The notes under the pieces were generated by a model. The model worked only from the letters and a program-made list of their open reading frames with translations, did no database searches and was not told the origin of the DNA. From contig NZ_FQWL01000001.1 of the NCBI RefSeq assembly GCF_900129665.1, forward strand, positions 868,001 through 932,000: a DNA stretch of 64,000 bases, read 5' to 3'. Positions 33,888-42,167 of this stretch are shown here, one piece after another. Position numbers and translations under genes: made by a program. Numbering within the stretch: position 1 is the stretch's first letter; the number at the start of each line of letters is the position of its first letter. The DNA comes from Flagellimonas flava. GTDB lineage: Bacteria; Bacteroidota; Bacteroidia; Flavobacteriales; Flavobacteriaceae.

Positions 33888-33946
33888 GCTGTTTTTACTA
33901 AATGATTTCTTTAAGCACTATAGACGGGAGAACATTAAATTGATGC

Positions 33947-33970
33947 AAAAAAAAACTGCCATGCGGCAGT
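33947..33970 (-). terminator. intrinsic terminator after sigZ
   Basis: ACTGCC (33955-33960) and GGCAGT (33965-33970) form a perfect 6-bp stem with a 4-base loop. On the minus strand it is followed directly by a run of eight or nine T (complement of 33947-33955). It lies 27 bp after the sigZ stop and before the Cys-containing protein gene. Confidence 0.65.
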
Positions 33971-33996
33971 TCAAGGATAAATTCGCATTTATCTTT

Positions 33997-34539
33997 TCAA
34001 CGACAGACGCCTTTTTGATTACAAGGGATACGTTGTTCGTAACCTAGTATACTGCCCTTTCCACCCTGGGTAACCACACAGCACTGGGCGAAAATAGCTC
34101 TCAACTTTTTCCTTCCTCGTTGAATCTTGGAACGAACCGTAACATAATTCATCCCCGTCTGTTCCGCAATTTGTTTTTGCGAAATTCCATCCAATTCCGA
34201 AAGTTTAAGCAGGGTACGATATTCTTCTGGAAGGAAATCAATGAATGAATCAATACATTCACTTAATTCTTTGGAAACATCATGCGGTTCAGCCACGTCA
34301 GGAATAACTCTGTTATCAGCATTTTCGGTAAAAATCCTTTTTTGACGGTAATAATCTGTGATGGTATTTTTTGCGATGGTAAATACCCAATGCCTCACAT
34401 TTTCGATAGAATCCAATTCGGACTTGGACAGTTTATAAAACACGTCTTGGGTAAGGTCCTTCGCATCTTCTTGATTACCTACCCGCTTCTTAATGTAGAA
34501 GTAAAGTGGCTCATACAAGGATTCTATTTGATATTGCAT
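33997..34539 (-). CDS. sigZ: RNA polymerase sigma factor SigZ
   Basis: The ATG at 34539 gives 180 residues; an ATG 21 bp upstream is in frame but less likely. Region 2 is MQYQIESLYEPLYFYIKKRV with DAKDLTQDVFYKL and VRHWVFTIAKNTITDYYR. Region 4 is LPEEYRTLLKLSELDGISQKQIAEQTGMNYVTVRSKIQRGRKKL. The C-terminal tail carries the cysteines typical of SigZ (FAQCC, then IPCNQKGVCR), which may sense metal or redox state. A TAGTTTTG element on the minus strand (34569-34562) may be its -7 box. No anti-sigma factor with a classical domain is adjacent; the following Cys-containing secreted protein and DUF4405-like protein are candidate partners. Confidence 0.87.
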   Translation of the reverse strand: MQYQIESLYEPLYFYIKKRVGNQEDAKDLTQDVFYKLSKSELDSIENVRHWVFTIAKNTITDYYRQKRIFTENADNRVIPDVAEPHDVSKELSECIDSFIDFLPEEYRTLLKLSELDGISQKQIAEQTGMNYVTVRSKIQRGRKKLRAIFAQCCVVTQGGKGSILGYEQRIPCNQKGVCR

Positions 34540-34666
34540 TTTTTGATTTTTCCAGTTCAATCAAAACTAAATTAATTGCCTAAGGCAGAAAAGGAGTGAA
34601 CGAATACCACCTTGGGTTTTAAGAGAATTTTATGTAAAAAACTTAGATTTTAGCATTTCGTAAAGA

Positions 34667-34697
34667 TTGCAATATCATTTTATGAAGACTATTTTTG
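34667..34697 (+). promoter_or_regulatory. promoter of the DinB-family gene
   Basis: TTG (34667-34669), a 20-bp spacer and TATTTTTG (34690-34697) fit the Bacteroidota promoter consensus fully. The ATG at 34742 is 44 bp downstream. Confidence 0.5.
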
Positions 34698-34741
34698 ATC
34701 AAAACCCATGGATTTAAATAGATTCCCAATAAGTATAGTTT

Positions 34742-35236
34742 ATGAGTAACTATAATCCCCATGATGGATTTCCATATTATTTTGAACAGGTTCAAAATCA
34801 GGATTTGAAAACATTGTATAACCCCAAAGAGATCGTTGAATTTCTGGATGGCATAGAGGAGGAGAAAGCAAACTACCGTTATGCCCCTGGTAAATGGAGC
34901 ATAAAACAGGTGGTGGGCCATATCACCGATCACGAAAGGATAAAGATGTCAAGGGCCTTTTTTCTAAGTAGAAACCAACAAATGGAGCTTTGGGGATATG
35001 ACCAAAATGCCTTGGTCAACAACAGTCGCTTTGATCAGCTCCAGTTTTCAACTTTAGTTAGCGATTTCAAAAATGTTAGGAGCTCAAGTGTAAGTTTTAT
35101 AGCAACCCTCTCTGAAAATCAACTGAACCTAATAGGGAGGGCAAGGCAGTATGATGTTACCCTGAAGGATTTTTTAAAATCCATTATCGGTCATGAAGTC
35201 CATCATTTGAATATTCTGAAAGAGCGATATTTCTAG
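34742..35236 (+). CDS. DinB-family protein
   Basis: This 164-residue cytoplasmic four-helix protein shows the DinB-like pattern YAPGKWSIKQVVGHITDHERI and, near the C-terminus, IIGHEVHHLNILKERY. The conserved His residues are positioned to bind a divalent metal. DinB/YfiT-like enzymes are metal-dependent thiol transferases or related, often using low-molecular-weight thiols; the exact reaction here cannot be told. It is a single gene with its own promoter, convergent with the hybrid kinase gene (11 bp between stops). Confidence 0.85.
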   Translation: MSNYNPHDGFPYYFEQVQNQDLKTLYNPKEIVEFLDGIEEEKANYRYAPGKWSIKQVVGHITDHERIKMSRAFFLSRNQQMELWGYDQNALVNNSRFDQLQFSTLVSDFKNVRSSSVSFIATLSENQLNLIGRARQYDVTLKDFLKSIIGHEVHHLNILKERYF

Positions 35237-35247
35237 TTGTGAAACCC

Positions 35248-38217
35248 CTACTGAACCAAATTACCTTTGGTGTATTCGGACGGGGAACAGCCAAAGTGTT
35301 GTTTGAAGGCTGTGGAAAAATAGGCAGGCTGATTGAAGCCAACTGCGTAGCCTACTTCTGAGATGTTGGCATTACCTTCTTTGAGCAGTTTAGTGGCCAT
35401 CTTAAGTCGTTGTATCCGTAAAAATTCGGAAGTGGAAAAACCAGTAAGAGCTTTGAGTTTTCTGTGTAGTTGCATGCGACTAAGGCCGACCTGCTCCGAA
35501 AATGAGCTGGCATTGAATGTAGCGTCGGTTAAACTGCGGTCCAAGACCCGTTGGATCCTATCTAGGAGTAAATTGTCAGGGTCCGTCAACTCAATTTCTT
35601 GAGGTTTGAGGATAACCTGCTTGTTCAGTTGCTCCCGTAAGGTTTCCCGGATAGACATTAGACGTTGAATGATGATTCTAAGTTTTTCCTCTTTGAAGGG
35701 TTTGACGAGATAGGCATCTGCCCCTGCTTTGAGCCCAGTTAGCTCATTCTCTTCTCCAGACTTTGCCGTCAAAAGTATTATGGGAATATGGGAAGTCCGC
35801 TCATCGCTTTTGAGTACCCTACTAAACTCAATACCATCCATAATGGGCATCATAATATCTGAAATGATCAAGTCTGGAATAAGCTTAAAAGCCAAATCTG
35901 CAGCCTGTTGCCCATTTTCTGCTTCTATAATTTGATATTCTTTTAGGAACAGGGATTTTATGAAAAGCCTAATTTCCGTATTGTCATCCACGATCAATAA
36001 GACCGGAAGTTTGGGGTCCTCGAAGTCATCCGTAGGCAAATCTTCATTCAAATGTTCAAGCTCGGGCAGCAGGCGATTTTCAATGGGCTCATTCCCATGG
36101 ATCAAATCACACTTAGCAAAGGCTGCCATCGATGTCGGCAGGGTCACTTCGAAACCTATGGTCTTTGGGTCGGGTTTGAACCCCTTGATCTTACCTTTAG
36201 AGAGTTGTACCAATTCCTTAATCAGGGAAAGACCAATACCAACACCTGGATTGAGCATATTGCTCTGATAAAACCTATCAAATAACTGTGGAAGTTCCTC
36301 TTTGGTGATATGGTTACTTCCGTTGACAATCGAAATAGTGATTTCTTGATTCTTAAGTACTGCCTTAAAATCTATAGGCCCAGGGCCCTCATGATATTTA
36401 ATGGCATTGGAAAGTAAGTTTCCAATTGTTTTTTCAACAATTTCCCGGTCAAACCATACCTCCTTTGTTTCGTCAATCGAACTTTGAAGTAAAATACCGT
36501 TTTGCTCTGCCTGATATTGGAATGGTTCTACCAAATACTTAAGAAAGAGGGCCATATTTCCTTTGGATACCATAAGTTTTCGGTGCCCAACTTCAATCTT
36601 CGAGAGCTCTAATAGTTGATCGACAAGGTTGAGCAGCCGGTCCGAATTTCTGCGAATGAGATGTAAATCTGTTTTATCCTCTGCAGATAGGTTTGGCTTG
36701 GACAATTGATGGGCCACAGGCCCTGAAATTAGGGTTAAGGGCGTTCGAAATTCATGGGAGATGTTAGCAAAAAACTTTGATTTGGCCGATTCCAGTTCCC
36801 GTAACCTTTGATTGGTCTTTTGCTTATTTTGGAATAATAAAAAGAGTGTCACAAAGGCCAGTCCCAAAACCGAGATGCCAGCAATAAATAAGTTCCTTTG
36901 ATTTTCCGATTTCTGGGCGGCCAAAGCAGATTGTGAGGTCAGCAGTTGTATCTCTTGTTGTTGTTTATCGGTCTGATATTTTTTATTGAGCTCTTCAACC
37001 TCCAACTGGTTCTGGGATTTTTGGATACTTGCCTCCAATTCCTTTTGTTTCTCAAGTGCAGCAAGCGCATTTTTATAATCCTTGCTGTCTTTGTATGCAT
37101 CATACAATCCTCGATAGATATTGGGAAGTTGAATGGGCATTGCATCATTTTCAACCCCATTTTCTATCTGTTCCGCCGCTTTCTTAAAATGAAAGATGGC
37201 TTTGGTATACTCTTTTTTATGCCAGTATAAATCTCCTAAGTTGGTCTGGTTGGAAACATTATGTATACCTACCTGAGAGTTTTCGGGAATCGCGGAAGCC
37301 TTTAAAAGATAATATTCGGCTTTTTCCAGATCATCCAACTGTAAATATGCGCCACCCAATCTTCTATAAATATTGCTTAGAATACGCAAGTCTCCATAGG
37401 TCTCATAATAATCCTTGGCTTTAAGGGAGTGTTCAATGGCCTTTTCATCATTTTGGAGTAAATCGTAATAGGTTGCCAAAGCCACCTCTCCATAGTACAT
37501 TCCCTCTTCCATCTCCAAATTCTTGTAAACCTCAATGCCTTTTTCAATATAGTTTACGGCTTTTGAATCTCTTAGTTCAGAATATATCATTCCGACATTG
37601 ATATAAGCCGCTGCCAGTGATTTATCCAGCTCATTTTGGGATGTATAAATGGAATCCAACTTTAAATAATGGGAAAGGGCCTCAGGGTATTCGGTACGTT
37701 CAAAGCTTTGGTTGCCAAGTAAAATATATATGGAGGAAAGCGTTCTCCAGTCATCGGTCTCTTTTGCATTTTTCAAAGCTAGATAGGCGTACTTTGTCGA
37801 TAGCGAATCGTTTCTTCTGATATTGTAAATCACTCCTATTTTCTTATAGCAGTCTGCCAAATAGGATTTGTTTTGAAGCTGTTCAGCAATTTTGGAAGCC
37901 TCTTCAATATGGAGAAACGCGCTGTCAATATCCGATTTCGCGAAATGATACCTACCACTTAGCGAATGGTACAGATATCTCCCTTTGACATAATCGTTTT
38001 CCTCAGATATGGCTTTGATGTTTTTTCTAAAATGATTGGCCGAATCGGGAGAAGCATAGAGATACGAAACAAAAAGTTGTTCGTTCAGGGCGACCGATTC
38101 CTGAACACTTTGGTTTCTTGCCAACAATTGCTTTAACGAATCAATTTCCTTTTTCGATTGCCCCCTTGAAACTAATAGACCAAGGCATAGAAACAATATG
38201 GAAATTAAATGCTTCAT
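35248..38217 (-). CDS. TPR hybrid two-component sensor/regulator with AraC output
   Basis: This 989-residue single-chain system has a signal peptide (1-19), TPR-type helices in the periplasm (about 50-400), a coiled coil (390-440) and a transmembrane helix (443-462). The HisKA domain has the phospho-acceptor in FANISHEFRTPLT (H488). The HATPase_c domain follows (NLLSNAIKY near 601, GVGIGLSLIKELV near 658). The receiver has its phospho-acceptor in LIISDIMMPIMDG (D787). An AraC HTH covers about 890-985 (FSEQVGLSRMQLHRKLKALTG, VGFNQPAYFSTAFKQHFG). Signal recognised by the TPR part would change transcription directly. It lies 80 bp downstream of a cluster of four lipoprotein genes on the same strand, which are candidate targets. 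Confidence 0.9.
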   Translation of the reverse strand: MKHLISILFLCLGLLVSRGQSKKEIDSLKQLLARNQSVQESVALNEQLFVSYLYASPDSANHFRKNIKAISEENDYVKGRYLYHSLSGRYHFAKSDIDSAFLHIEEASKIAEQLQNKSYLADCYKKIGVIYNIRRNDSLSTKYAYLALKNAKETDDWRTLSSIYILLGNQSFERTEYPEALSHYLKLDSIYTSQNELDKSLAAAYINVGMIYSELRDSKAVNYIEKGIEVYKNLEMEEGMYYGEVALATYYDLLQNDEKAIEHSLKAKDYYETYGDLRILSNIYRRLGGAYLQLDDLEKAEYYLLKASAIPENSQVGIHNVSNQTNLGDLYWHKKEYTKAIFHFKKAAEQIENGVENDAMPIQLPNIYRGLYDAYKDSKDYKNALAALEKQKELEASIQKSQNQLEVEELNKKYQTDKQQQEIQLLTSQSALAAQKSENQRNLFIAGISVLGLAFVTLFLLFQNKQKTNQRLRELESAKSKFFANISHEFRTPLTLISGPVAHQLSKPNLSAEDKTDLHLIRRNSDRLLNLVDQLLELSKIEVGHRKLMVSKGNMALFLKYLVEPFQYQAEQNGILLQSSIDETKEVWFDREIVEKTIGNLLSNAIKYHEGPGPIDFKAVLKNQEITISIVNGSNHITKEELPQLFDRFYQSNMLNPGVGIGLSLIKELVQLSKGKIKGFKPDPKTIGFEVTLPTSMAAFAKCDLIHGNEPIENRLLPELEHLNEDLPTDDFEDPKLPVLLIVDDNTEIRLFIKSLFLKEYQIIEAENGQQAADLAFKLIPDLIISDIMMPIMDGIEFSRVLKSDERTSHIPIILLTAKSGEENELTGLKAGADAYLVKPFKEEKLRIIIQRLMSIRETLREQLNKQVILKPQEIELTDPDNLLLDRIQRVLDRSLTDATFNASSFSEQVGLSRMQLHRKLKALTGFSTSEFLRIQRLKMATKLLKEGNANISEVGYAVGFNQPAYFSTAFKQHFGCSPSEYTKGNLVQ

Positions 38218-38297
38218 TTTGAGGTTGTAATGTTAAAAGGTACAAAAACCATAGGAACAGTTGGATAGGAGTCAGTAAGCTTCTTATGCCTTCAAAT

Positions 38298-39347
38298 TTA
38301 TCTATAGTAGGTCAGGAATCCTGAGGTTGGAAATTCGGAGGGACAAGTCCCTGAGGTTTGCCGAACAACATGTAATGTTCCATCTGTCTGTAATTGAAAA
38401 TAGAAATATCCGCCCGAGTTTACCTCATAGCAATGTTCGGTTGTTACTTCCTCCGGATCAGCATAGGTAGCTGCCCCAAAAGATGTTCGATGTACCGTAG
38501 ATTCCGTCCCCCGCACAATTTTAACCGTCCCACTTAATGTGGTTGCTATTAACAAGGGAGAAAATTCCGTTTGTCCAAAATGGGGTGTTGAAAATACTTC
38601 TACCGTATCAAACCATGGTCCGGCTATGGTACCGGCAACGCCTCTTGGCCCTCTGCAATCCAACGGTTGGTTCAAGGGCTTTGGGCCAAATAAGTCGAAC
38701 ATGGCAGTTCTAAGGCTTCCCGAATAGTAATCATATGGGCAGGTGGAGTATCTGAAGGTCTCTACAGGGTGAAACCGGTCATTATTCAAAAATGTTTGGG
38801 GCCTATCTTCATGATAAACTCCAAAGTCGAAACTTTTAGCCTCTGCTGTACCAGAGGTCATCCCAAGAAGTTCTCCTGCCTGGAATTGAAGCAATGTGGG
38901 GGTGTCGGAATCAAACAGTCCTATACCTTCATTGGTGGCCAAGTCGCGTATCGAGGCAATGGGATTGGTGATATGTCCGAAGCGGAGTACAACTTCACAA
39001 CTGGCACGGAACATAGGTTGATAATCAACGCCATTAAAGGAAACATGGGTCAAATCCATATCCACTGGTGCGTATACAGGAACCTCGGCTACATCTGATT
39101 TGATAAAAACATAGGTATGCGCTGAATAATTATGGAATGCCTGAAGCTCTCCCAAAGGTTCTATATGATCTATATCATCAAGATTGGTGAAGGAAGCGGT
39201 AAAAGTAACGTTGGGATTGGATCCTGTTTCACATTCCGAAAGGGGAGGGGGAGTATTGTCCCCGTCATTGGAACATCCCAAGAAAAATAGCGCGCATATA
39301 GCTAAATAGAACTTTGAGAAGTTTTGTGTTCTTGTCTTACTGTTCAT
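38298..39347 (-). CDS. lipoprotein with a degenerate M23-like (duplicated hybrid motif) fold
   Basis: This 349-residue lipoprotein has lipobox FFLGC (C25). Residues about 75-200 follow the strand order of the peptidase M23 / duplicated hybrid motif fold: AHTYVFIKSD, VPVYAPVDMDLTHVSF, CEVVLRFGHI, then FQAGELLGMTSGTAEAKSFDFGVYH. This corresponds to the usual PVyAp..G, YaHl, GqxIGxxGxTG and HLHFE elements. The zinc ligands (HxxxD and HxH) are absent, since SFDFGVY stands in place of HLHFE, so peptidase activity is unlikely. The C-terminal part has several Cys (STCPYDYYSGS, DCRGPRG, EHCYEV). It is in a row with three collagen-like lipoproteins. Confidence 0.62.
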   Translation of the reverse strand: MNSKTRTQNFSKFYLAICALFFLGCSNDGDNTPPPLSECETGSNPNVTFTASFTNLDDIDHIEPLGELQAFHNYSAHTYVFIKSDVAEVPVYAPVDMDLTHVSFNGVDYQPMFRASCEVVLRFGHITNPIASIRDLATNEGIGLFDSDTPTLLQFQAGELLGMTSGTAEAKSFDFGVYHEDRPQTFLNNDRFHPVETFRYSTCPYDYYSGSLRTAMFDLFGPKPLNQPLDCRGPRGVAGTIAGPWFDTVEVFSTPHFGQTEFSPLLIATTLSGTVKIVRGTESTVHRTSFGAATYADPEEVTTEHCYEVNSGGYFYFQLQTDGTLHVVRQTSGTCPSEFPTSGFLTYYR

Positions 39348-39427
39348 TAGTTCATTACTTTTAAATCTGATTGAAATGCAGTCATCTGTCTTGTTAAAAC
39401 AGGTTTGTCACCAACAGCCCAGATAGT

Positions 39428-39970
39428 TCAGTCCCCGTAATCCAAACCAAGCTGTTTGACCAATTCACCATAGGTGGGATTTTCCTGTGACAAGGAGTTC
39501 GTGCCAGAGGGAATAATAACGAATCGAACTTGGTTAATCACACCCACAGTTGGTGTCGACCCGTCCAATGACACTCCTAAAATTTCAAGTTCACCAATGG
39601 ACGTATCCAGAATATAGTAAAAGGAAACCCCTAAAATTGGTTCTGTGAATGGGATGGAAACCGTACTTTCCGGTTGTGTGGCACCATTCCTGCCATAAAG
39701 TAAAAAGACCGAATTGTTTGTCATTGCTGTGGTTATTCTATCGTCCATAAGGGTAGCTGTAAGGACATCACGTATAAGAGGGGTGAATGAAACATCCAAC
39801 CATTCCGAAGCAATAACGTTGGCATTGCCGTTTGCTCCAGGTTCCCCCTGAATTCCTTGCTCTCCTTGCGGCCCAATGGCCCCGTCTGCCCCGTCTTCTG
39901 CACTGCAGGAGGAAAACAGAACTAGGCATATAGCCACTCCAATAGTTCCAAAAAAACTTATGTTCTTCAT
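39428..39970 (-). CDS. collagen-like lipoprotein (paralogue 3)
   Basis: This 180-residue lipoprotein has lipobox FSSC. About eight Gly-X-Y triplets begin right after the lipid anchor (GADGAIGPQGEQGIQGEP and on), then a globular domain with ASEWLDVSF, VFLLYGRNG, VRFVIIPSG and the terminal YGELVKQLGL. Bacterial collagen-like stalks trimerise, so a lipid-anchored trimeric stalk with a C-terminal head is plausible. It is the most diverged of three tandem paralogues (39428-41166), separated by 12 bp from the next. Confidence 0.78.
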   Translation of the reverse strand: MKNISFFGTIGVAICLVLFSSCSAEDGADGAIGPQGEQGIQGEPGANGNANVIASEWLDVSFTPLIRDVLTATLMDDRITTAMTNNSVFLLYGRNGATQPESTVSIPFTEPILGVSFYYILDTSIGELEILGVSLDGSTPTVGVINQVRFVIIPSGTNSLSQENPTYGELVKQLGLDYGD

Positions 39971-39982
39971 CTTATTTTGTTT

Positions 39983-40543
39983 TTATGATTTTAGTCCTAA
40001 GTAATCAACAACCTCTTCATAGGTCATTTTTGAGAAATCAACAGAAGGAACTTTGCCGGAAGTGGAGGGAGGCTCAAGAATTACATATCTAAATTGAATT
40101 TCGGGGGGAAGATATTCATTGGAAGGGACCTCGAAGTCGTTACTCAGACTTTCTACAATAATCTCCAATTGATTTTCTGGGACTGGGATATTTATCCGAG
40201 TGCGTGTTCTAACTGTTTCAGTTGGCAACATATTTATGAGACTAAAGCCCGGAGAGTACGTGTCTTTTCGATATACTAGTATTACCGCTCTTTCCAATTG
40301 GGCATTCGTGAGTTCAAGGATAGGATGAAGTTTACCGAATGGACGATCATCTTCCCAGGTTTCAATTCCGAACCATTCTGACGCAATAACATTCGAATTT
40401 CCAGGTTCCCCCTGAAGTCCTTGCTCTCCTTGTTCACCCTGGGGCCCTTCTGGTCCAATTTCTCCATCCTCGCCACTACAACCTAGAATCAGGCATGTTA
40501 CTATTACAAGACCAATAGTTTTAAATAAACCGTAATTTTTCAT
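39983..40543 (-). CDS. collagen-like lipoprotein (paralogue 2)
   Basis: This 186-residue lipoprotein has lipobox ILGC. It has about eight Gly-X-Y triplets (GEDGEIGPEGPQGEQGEQ then GLQGEP). A head domain follows with NVIASEWFGIETWEDD, RAVILVYRKD, IQFRYVILEPPS and the ending MTYEEVVDYLGL. The head shares its order of conserved segments with the two neighbouring paralogues. The genes are 11-12 bp apart and clearly co-transcribed. Function is unknown; a surface adhesive or structural role is inferred from the collagen-like stalk. Confidence 0.78.
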   Translation of the reverse strand: MKNYGLFKTIGLVIVTCLILGCSGEDGEIGPEGPQGEQGEQGLQGEPGNSNVIASEWFGIETWEDDRPFGKLHPILELTNAQLERAVILVYRKDTYSPGFSLINMLPTETVRTRTRINIPVPENQLEIIVESLSNDFEVPSNEYLPPEIQFRYVILEPPSTSGKVPSVDFSKMTYEEVVDYLGLKS

Positions 40544-40554
40544 TTCATTGTGTT

Positions 40555-41166
40555 TTATGGGTTAATGCCTAAAAGTTCAACAACCTCTTCATAGGTCATT
40601 TTGGAATAGTCTGATGTATTTGATTTATCCGCGGTCGATTCAGGTTCAATGACCATATACCGGAACTGGGTTTCTGGCCCCAAGAATTCTTCATCGACCA
40701 AAGCGCGACCAAAGGACTGAACTTGAAGGAATAGACCATTACCAGATACCTTACTTTGGATGGCCAGTCCAATACTACCATTTGTCACATCAAGCTCATA
40801 AAAAGGCAACAGGTCGATGGTGGTAAACGTGGGGACAAGTTGATACCTTCGATACACCAAAATGACGCTATTTTCCCTTTGAAATTCCGTTAAAATCAAA
40901 TCAGGAATCCGATGAAACTTAAAATTGCTCAAATCCGTGTCCCAGGTGTTGATTTCAAACCATCCTGATGAAATCACGGTCGAATTGGCATCAATTCCAT
41001 CTATGCCATCGGTTCCATCAGTGCCTGCTGGACCCTGTATTCCTTGTTCCCCTTGAGGTCCTTGTGGCCCTGCTGGACCAGTGGCTCCGTCTTCTGCGGA
41101 ACAGGCTGTTAAAAGGACAACCATTAGAACCAGTATGGTCTTTGTGAAATAACTACATGTTTTCAT
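40555..41166 (-). CDS. collagen-like lipoprotein (paralogue 1)
   Basis: This 203-residue lipoprotein has lipobox LTAC. The stalk has about eleven Gly-X-Y triplets (GATGPAGPQGPQGEQGIQ then GPAGTDGTDGID). A head domain follows with TVISSGWFEINTWD, SVILVYRRYQ, TQFRYMVIEPES and MTYEEVVELLGI. It is the first gene of the four-lipoprotein row. A TAAGTTTG element on the minus strand (41264-41257), about 90 bp upstream, could be a -7 box, but no good -33 match is in range. Confidence 0.78.
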   Translation of the reverse strand: MKTCSYFTKTILVLMVVLLTACSAEDGATGPAGPQGPQGEQGIQGPAGTDGTDGIDGIDANSTVISSGWFEINTWDTDLSNFKFHRIPDLILTEFQRENSVILVYRRYQLVPTFTTIDLLPFYELDVTNGSIGLAIQSKVSGNGLFLQVQSFGRALVDEEFLGPETQFRYMVIEPESTADKSNTSDYSKMTYEEVVELLGINP

Positions 41167-41453
41167 ACTAAATTGATTTTGTGTTGGACTTTAAGTATTG
41201 GGGGAAGAAGAATTTGAATAAACTAAGGCACTTTATGCCCGTTCCAAATGCTTTTCCAAACTTAATGGCCTTAAAAACAATTCAGTTCCTGATATGTAAC
41301 AAAGGTTTATAGATATGTAACTAGGAGGATAAGCGATACCTTATTCAGCAACAGACAAGGATTTATCCCAAGTGTTGAAATCAGCACCAACAGACCTTGA
41401 GGAATATCGATATTCCCAAGTTCCGCTTTAAGTTCTAAGATGTAGTGTTTGTG

Positions 41454-41903
41454 CTATGGGTTGGTCCAATAATCTACAACGAACACCTTTTCAACGTGCG
41501 GCTGTAAACTTTCCACGAACGCCTTATGGGCCGGGTGAGGAGTATACACAGAGTCTCGATCCTTTTCAGATTCAAAAGTCAATAGATAGCAATGGGTAAA
41601 ACCTTGATGGAAATCCTCCGGGCTGTCGTTAAGTCCCCATTCAAAATCTTTTATAACCGGTATTTTATTGGGAAGGTCATTAAAAGCCATATTGAGTTTA
41701 TGCACATCTTCTTCACTAGAGTCATCGTTAAACTTGAAGATGACCACGTGTCTAAGCACTTTTTCGTTTTGAATCATTTTTGTCGTATTGTCCTGGGTTG
41801 TCTCTTCCACTTTTTTTTCTTCCACTTGTTGTTTGCACGAAACTAACAGTCCAAGCATAAGGACGGACGCTAATAAAGATTTGGCGGTAGCTTTTAGGAA
41901 CAT
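41454..41903 (-). CDS. Dabb (stress-responsive A/B barrel) lipoprotein
   Basis: This 149-residue lipoprotein has lipobox LVSC. Residues about 50-145 match the Dabb dimeric alpha/beta barrel: LRHVVIFKFND, NKIPVIKDFEWGLNDSPEDFHQGFTHCYLLTFESEKDRDSY-like strand and HPAHKAFVESLQPHVEKVFVVDY. Dabb proteins are small ferredoxin-like dimers, some of which are polyketide cyclases or decarboxylases. An exported, lipid-anchored version is common in Flavobacteriia, but its role is unknown. It is a single gene, 287 bp from the collagen-like row. Confidence 0.83.
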   Translation of the reverse strand: MFLKATAKSLLASVLMLGLLVSCKQQVEEKKVEETTQDNTTKMIQNEKVLRHVVIFKFNDDSSEEDVHKLNMAFNDLPNKIPVIKDFEWGLNDSPEDFHQGFTHCYLLTFESEKDRDSVYTPHPAHKAFVESLQPHVEKVFVVDYWTNP

Positions 41904-42058
41904 TGGTTTATTTTTTGCAGAAGGTACTCATAATTTTTTTAGTTCTTACCTTGTTTTCTTTACTGAATAACTAAAGGATGGATACCTTATTCAAGATAGA
42001 ATCTTGAAATATGATGCACTGACCTTAAGTGTAAATTGAATTCTGTTTTTGTTTTCAG

Positions 42059-42110
42059 ATATATCTTGGTTAAGATATATATGTATTACTTTGTGCGTAT
42101 TGTAATACAT
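42059..42110. promoter_or_regulatory. two adjacent perfect inverted repeats upstream of the LRR lipoprotein gene
   Basis: The first repeat has arms atatatctt (42059-42067) and aagatatat (42072-42080) around a 4-base loop. The second begins at the next base, with arms atgtattac (42081-42089) and gtaatacat (42102-42110) around 12 bases. Both have perfect 9-bp arms. They overlap a promoter-like TTG (42067-42069) and TTACTTTG (42086-42093). They end 57 bp before the ATG at 42168. They could be operators, or an RNA structure in the leader. Confidence 0.5.
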
Positions 42111-42167
42111 TCTTTAATCTTACGTTGATTTATACACTATTTCACAATTATATCCAAACGGTGTTGT

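Noticed and set aside
34643..34933. 96-codon minus-strand frame with hydrophobic segments
   Set aside because: It overlaps the DinB gene and its promoter. The hydrophobic residues arise from the complement of A-rich DNA.
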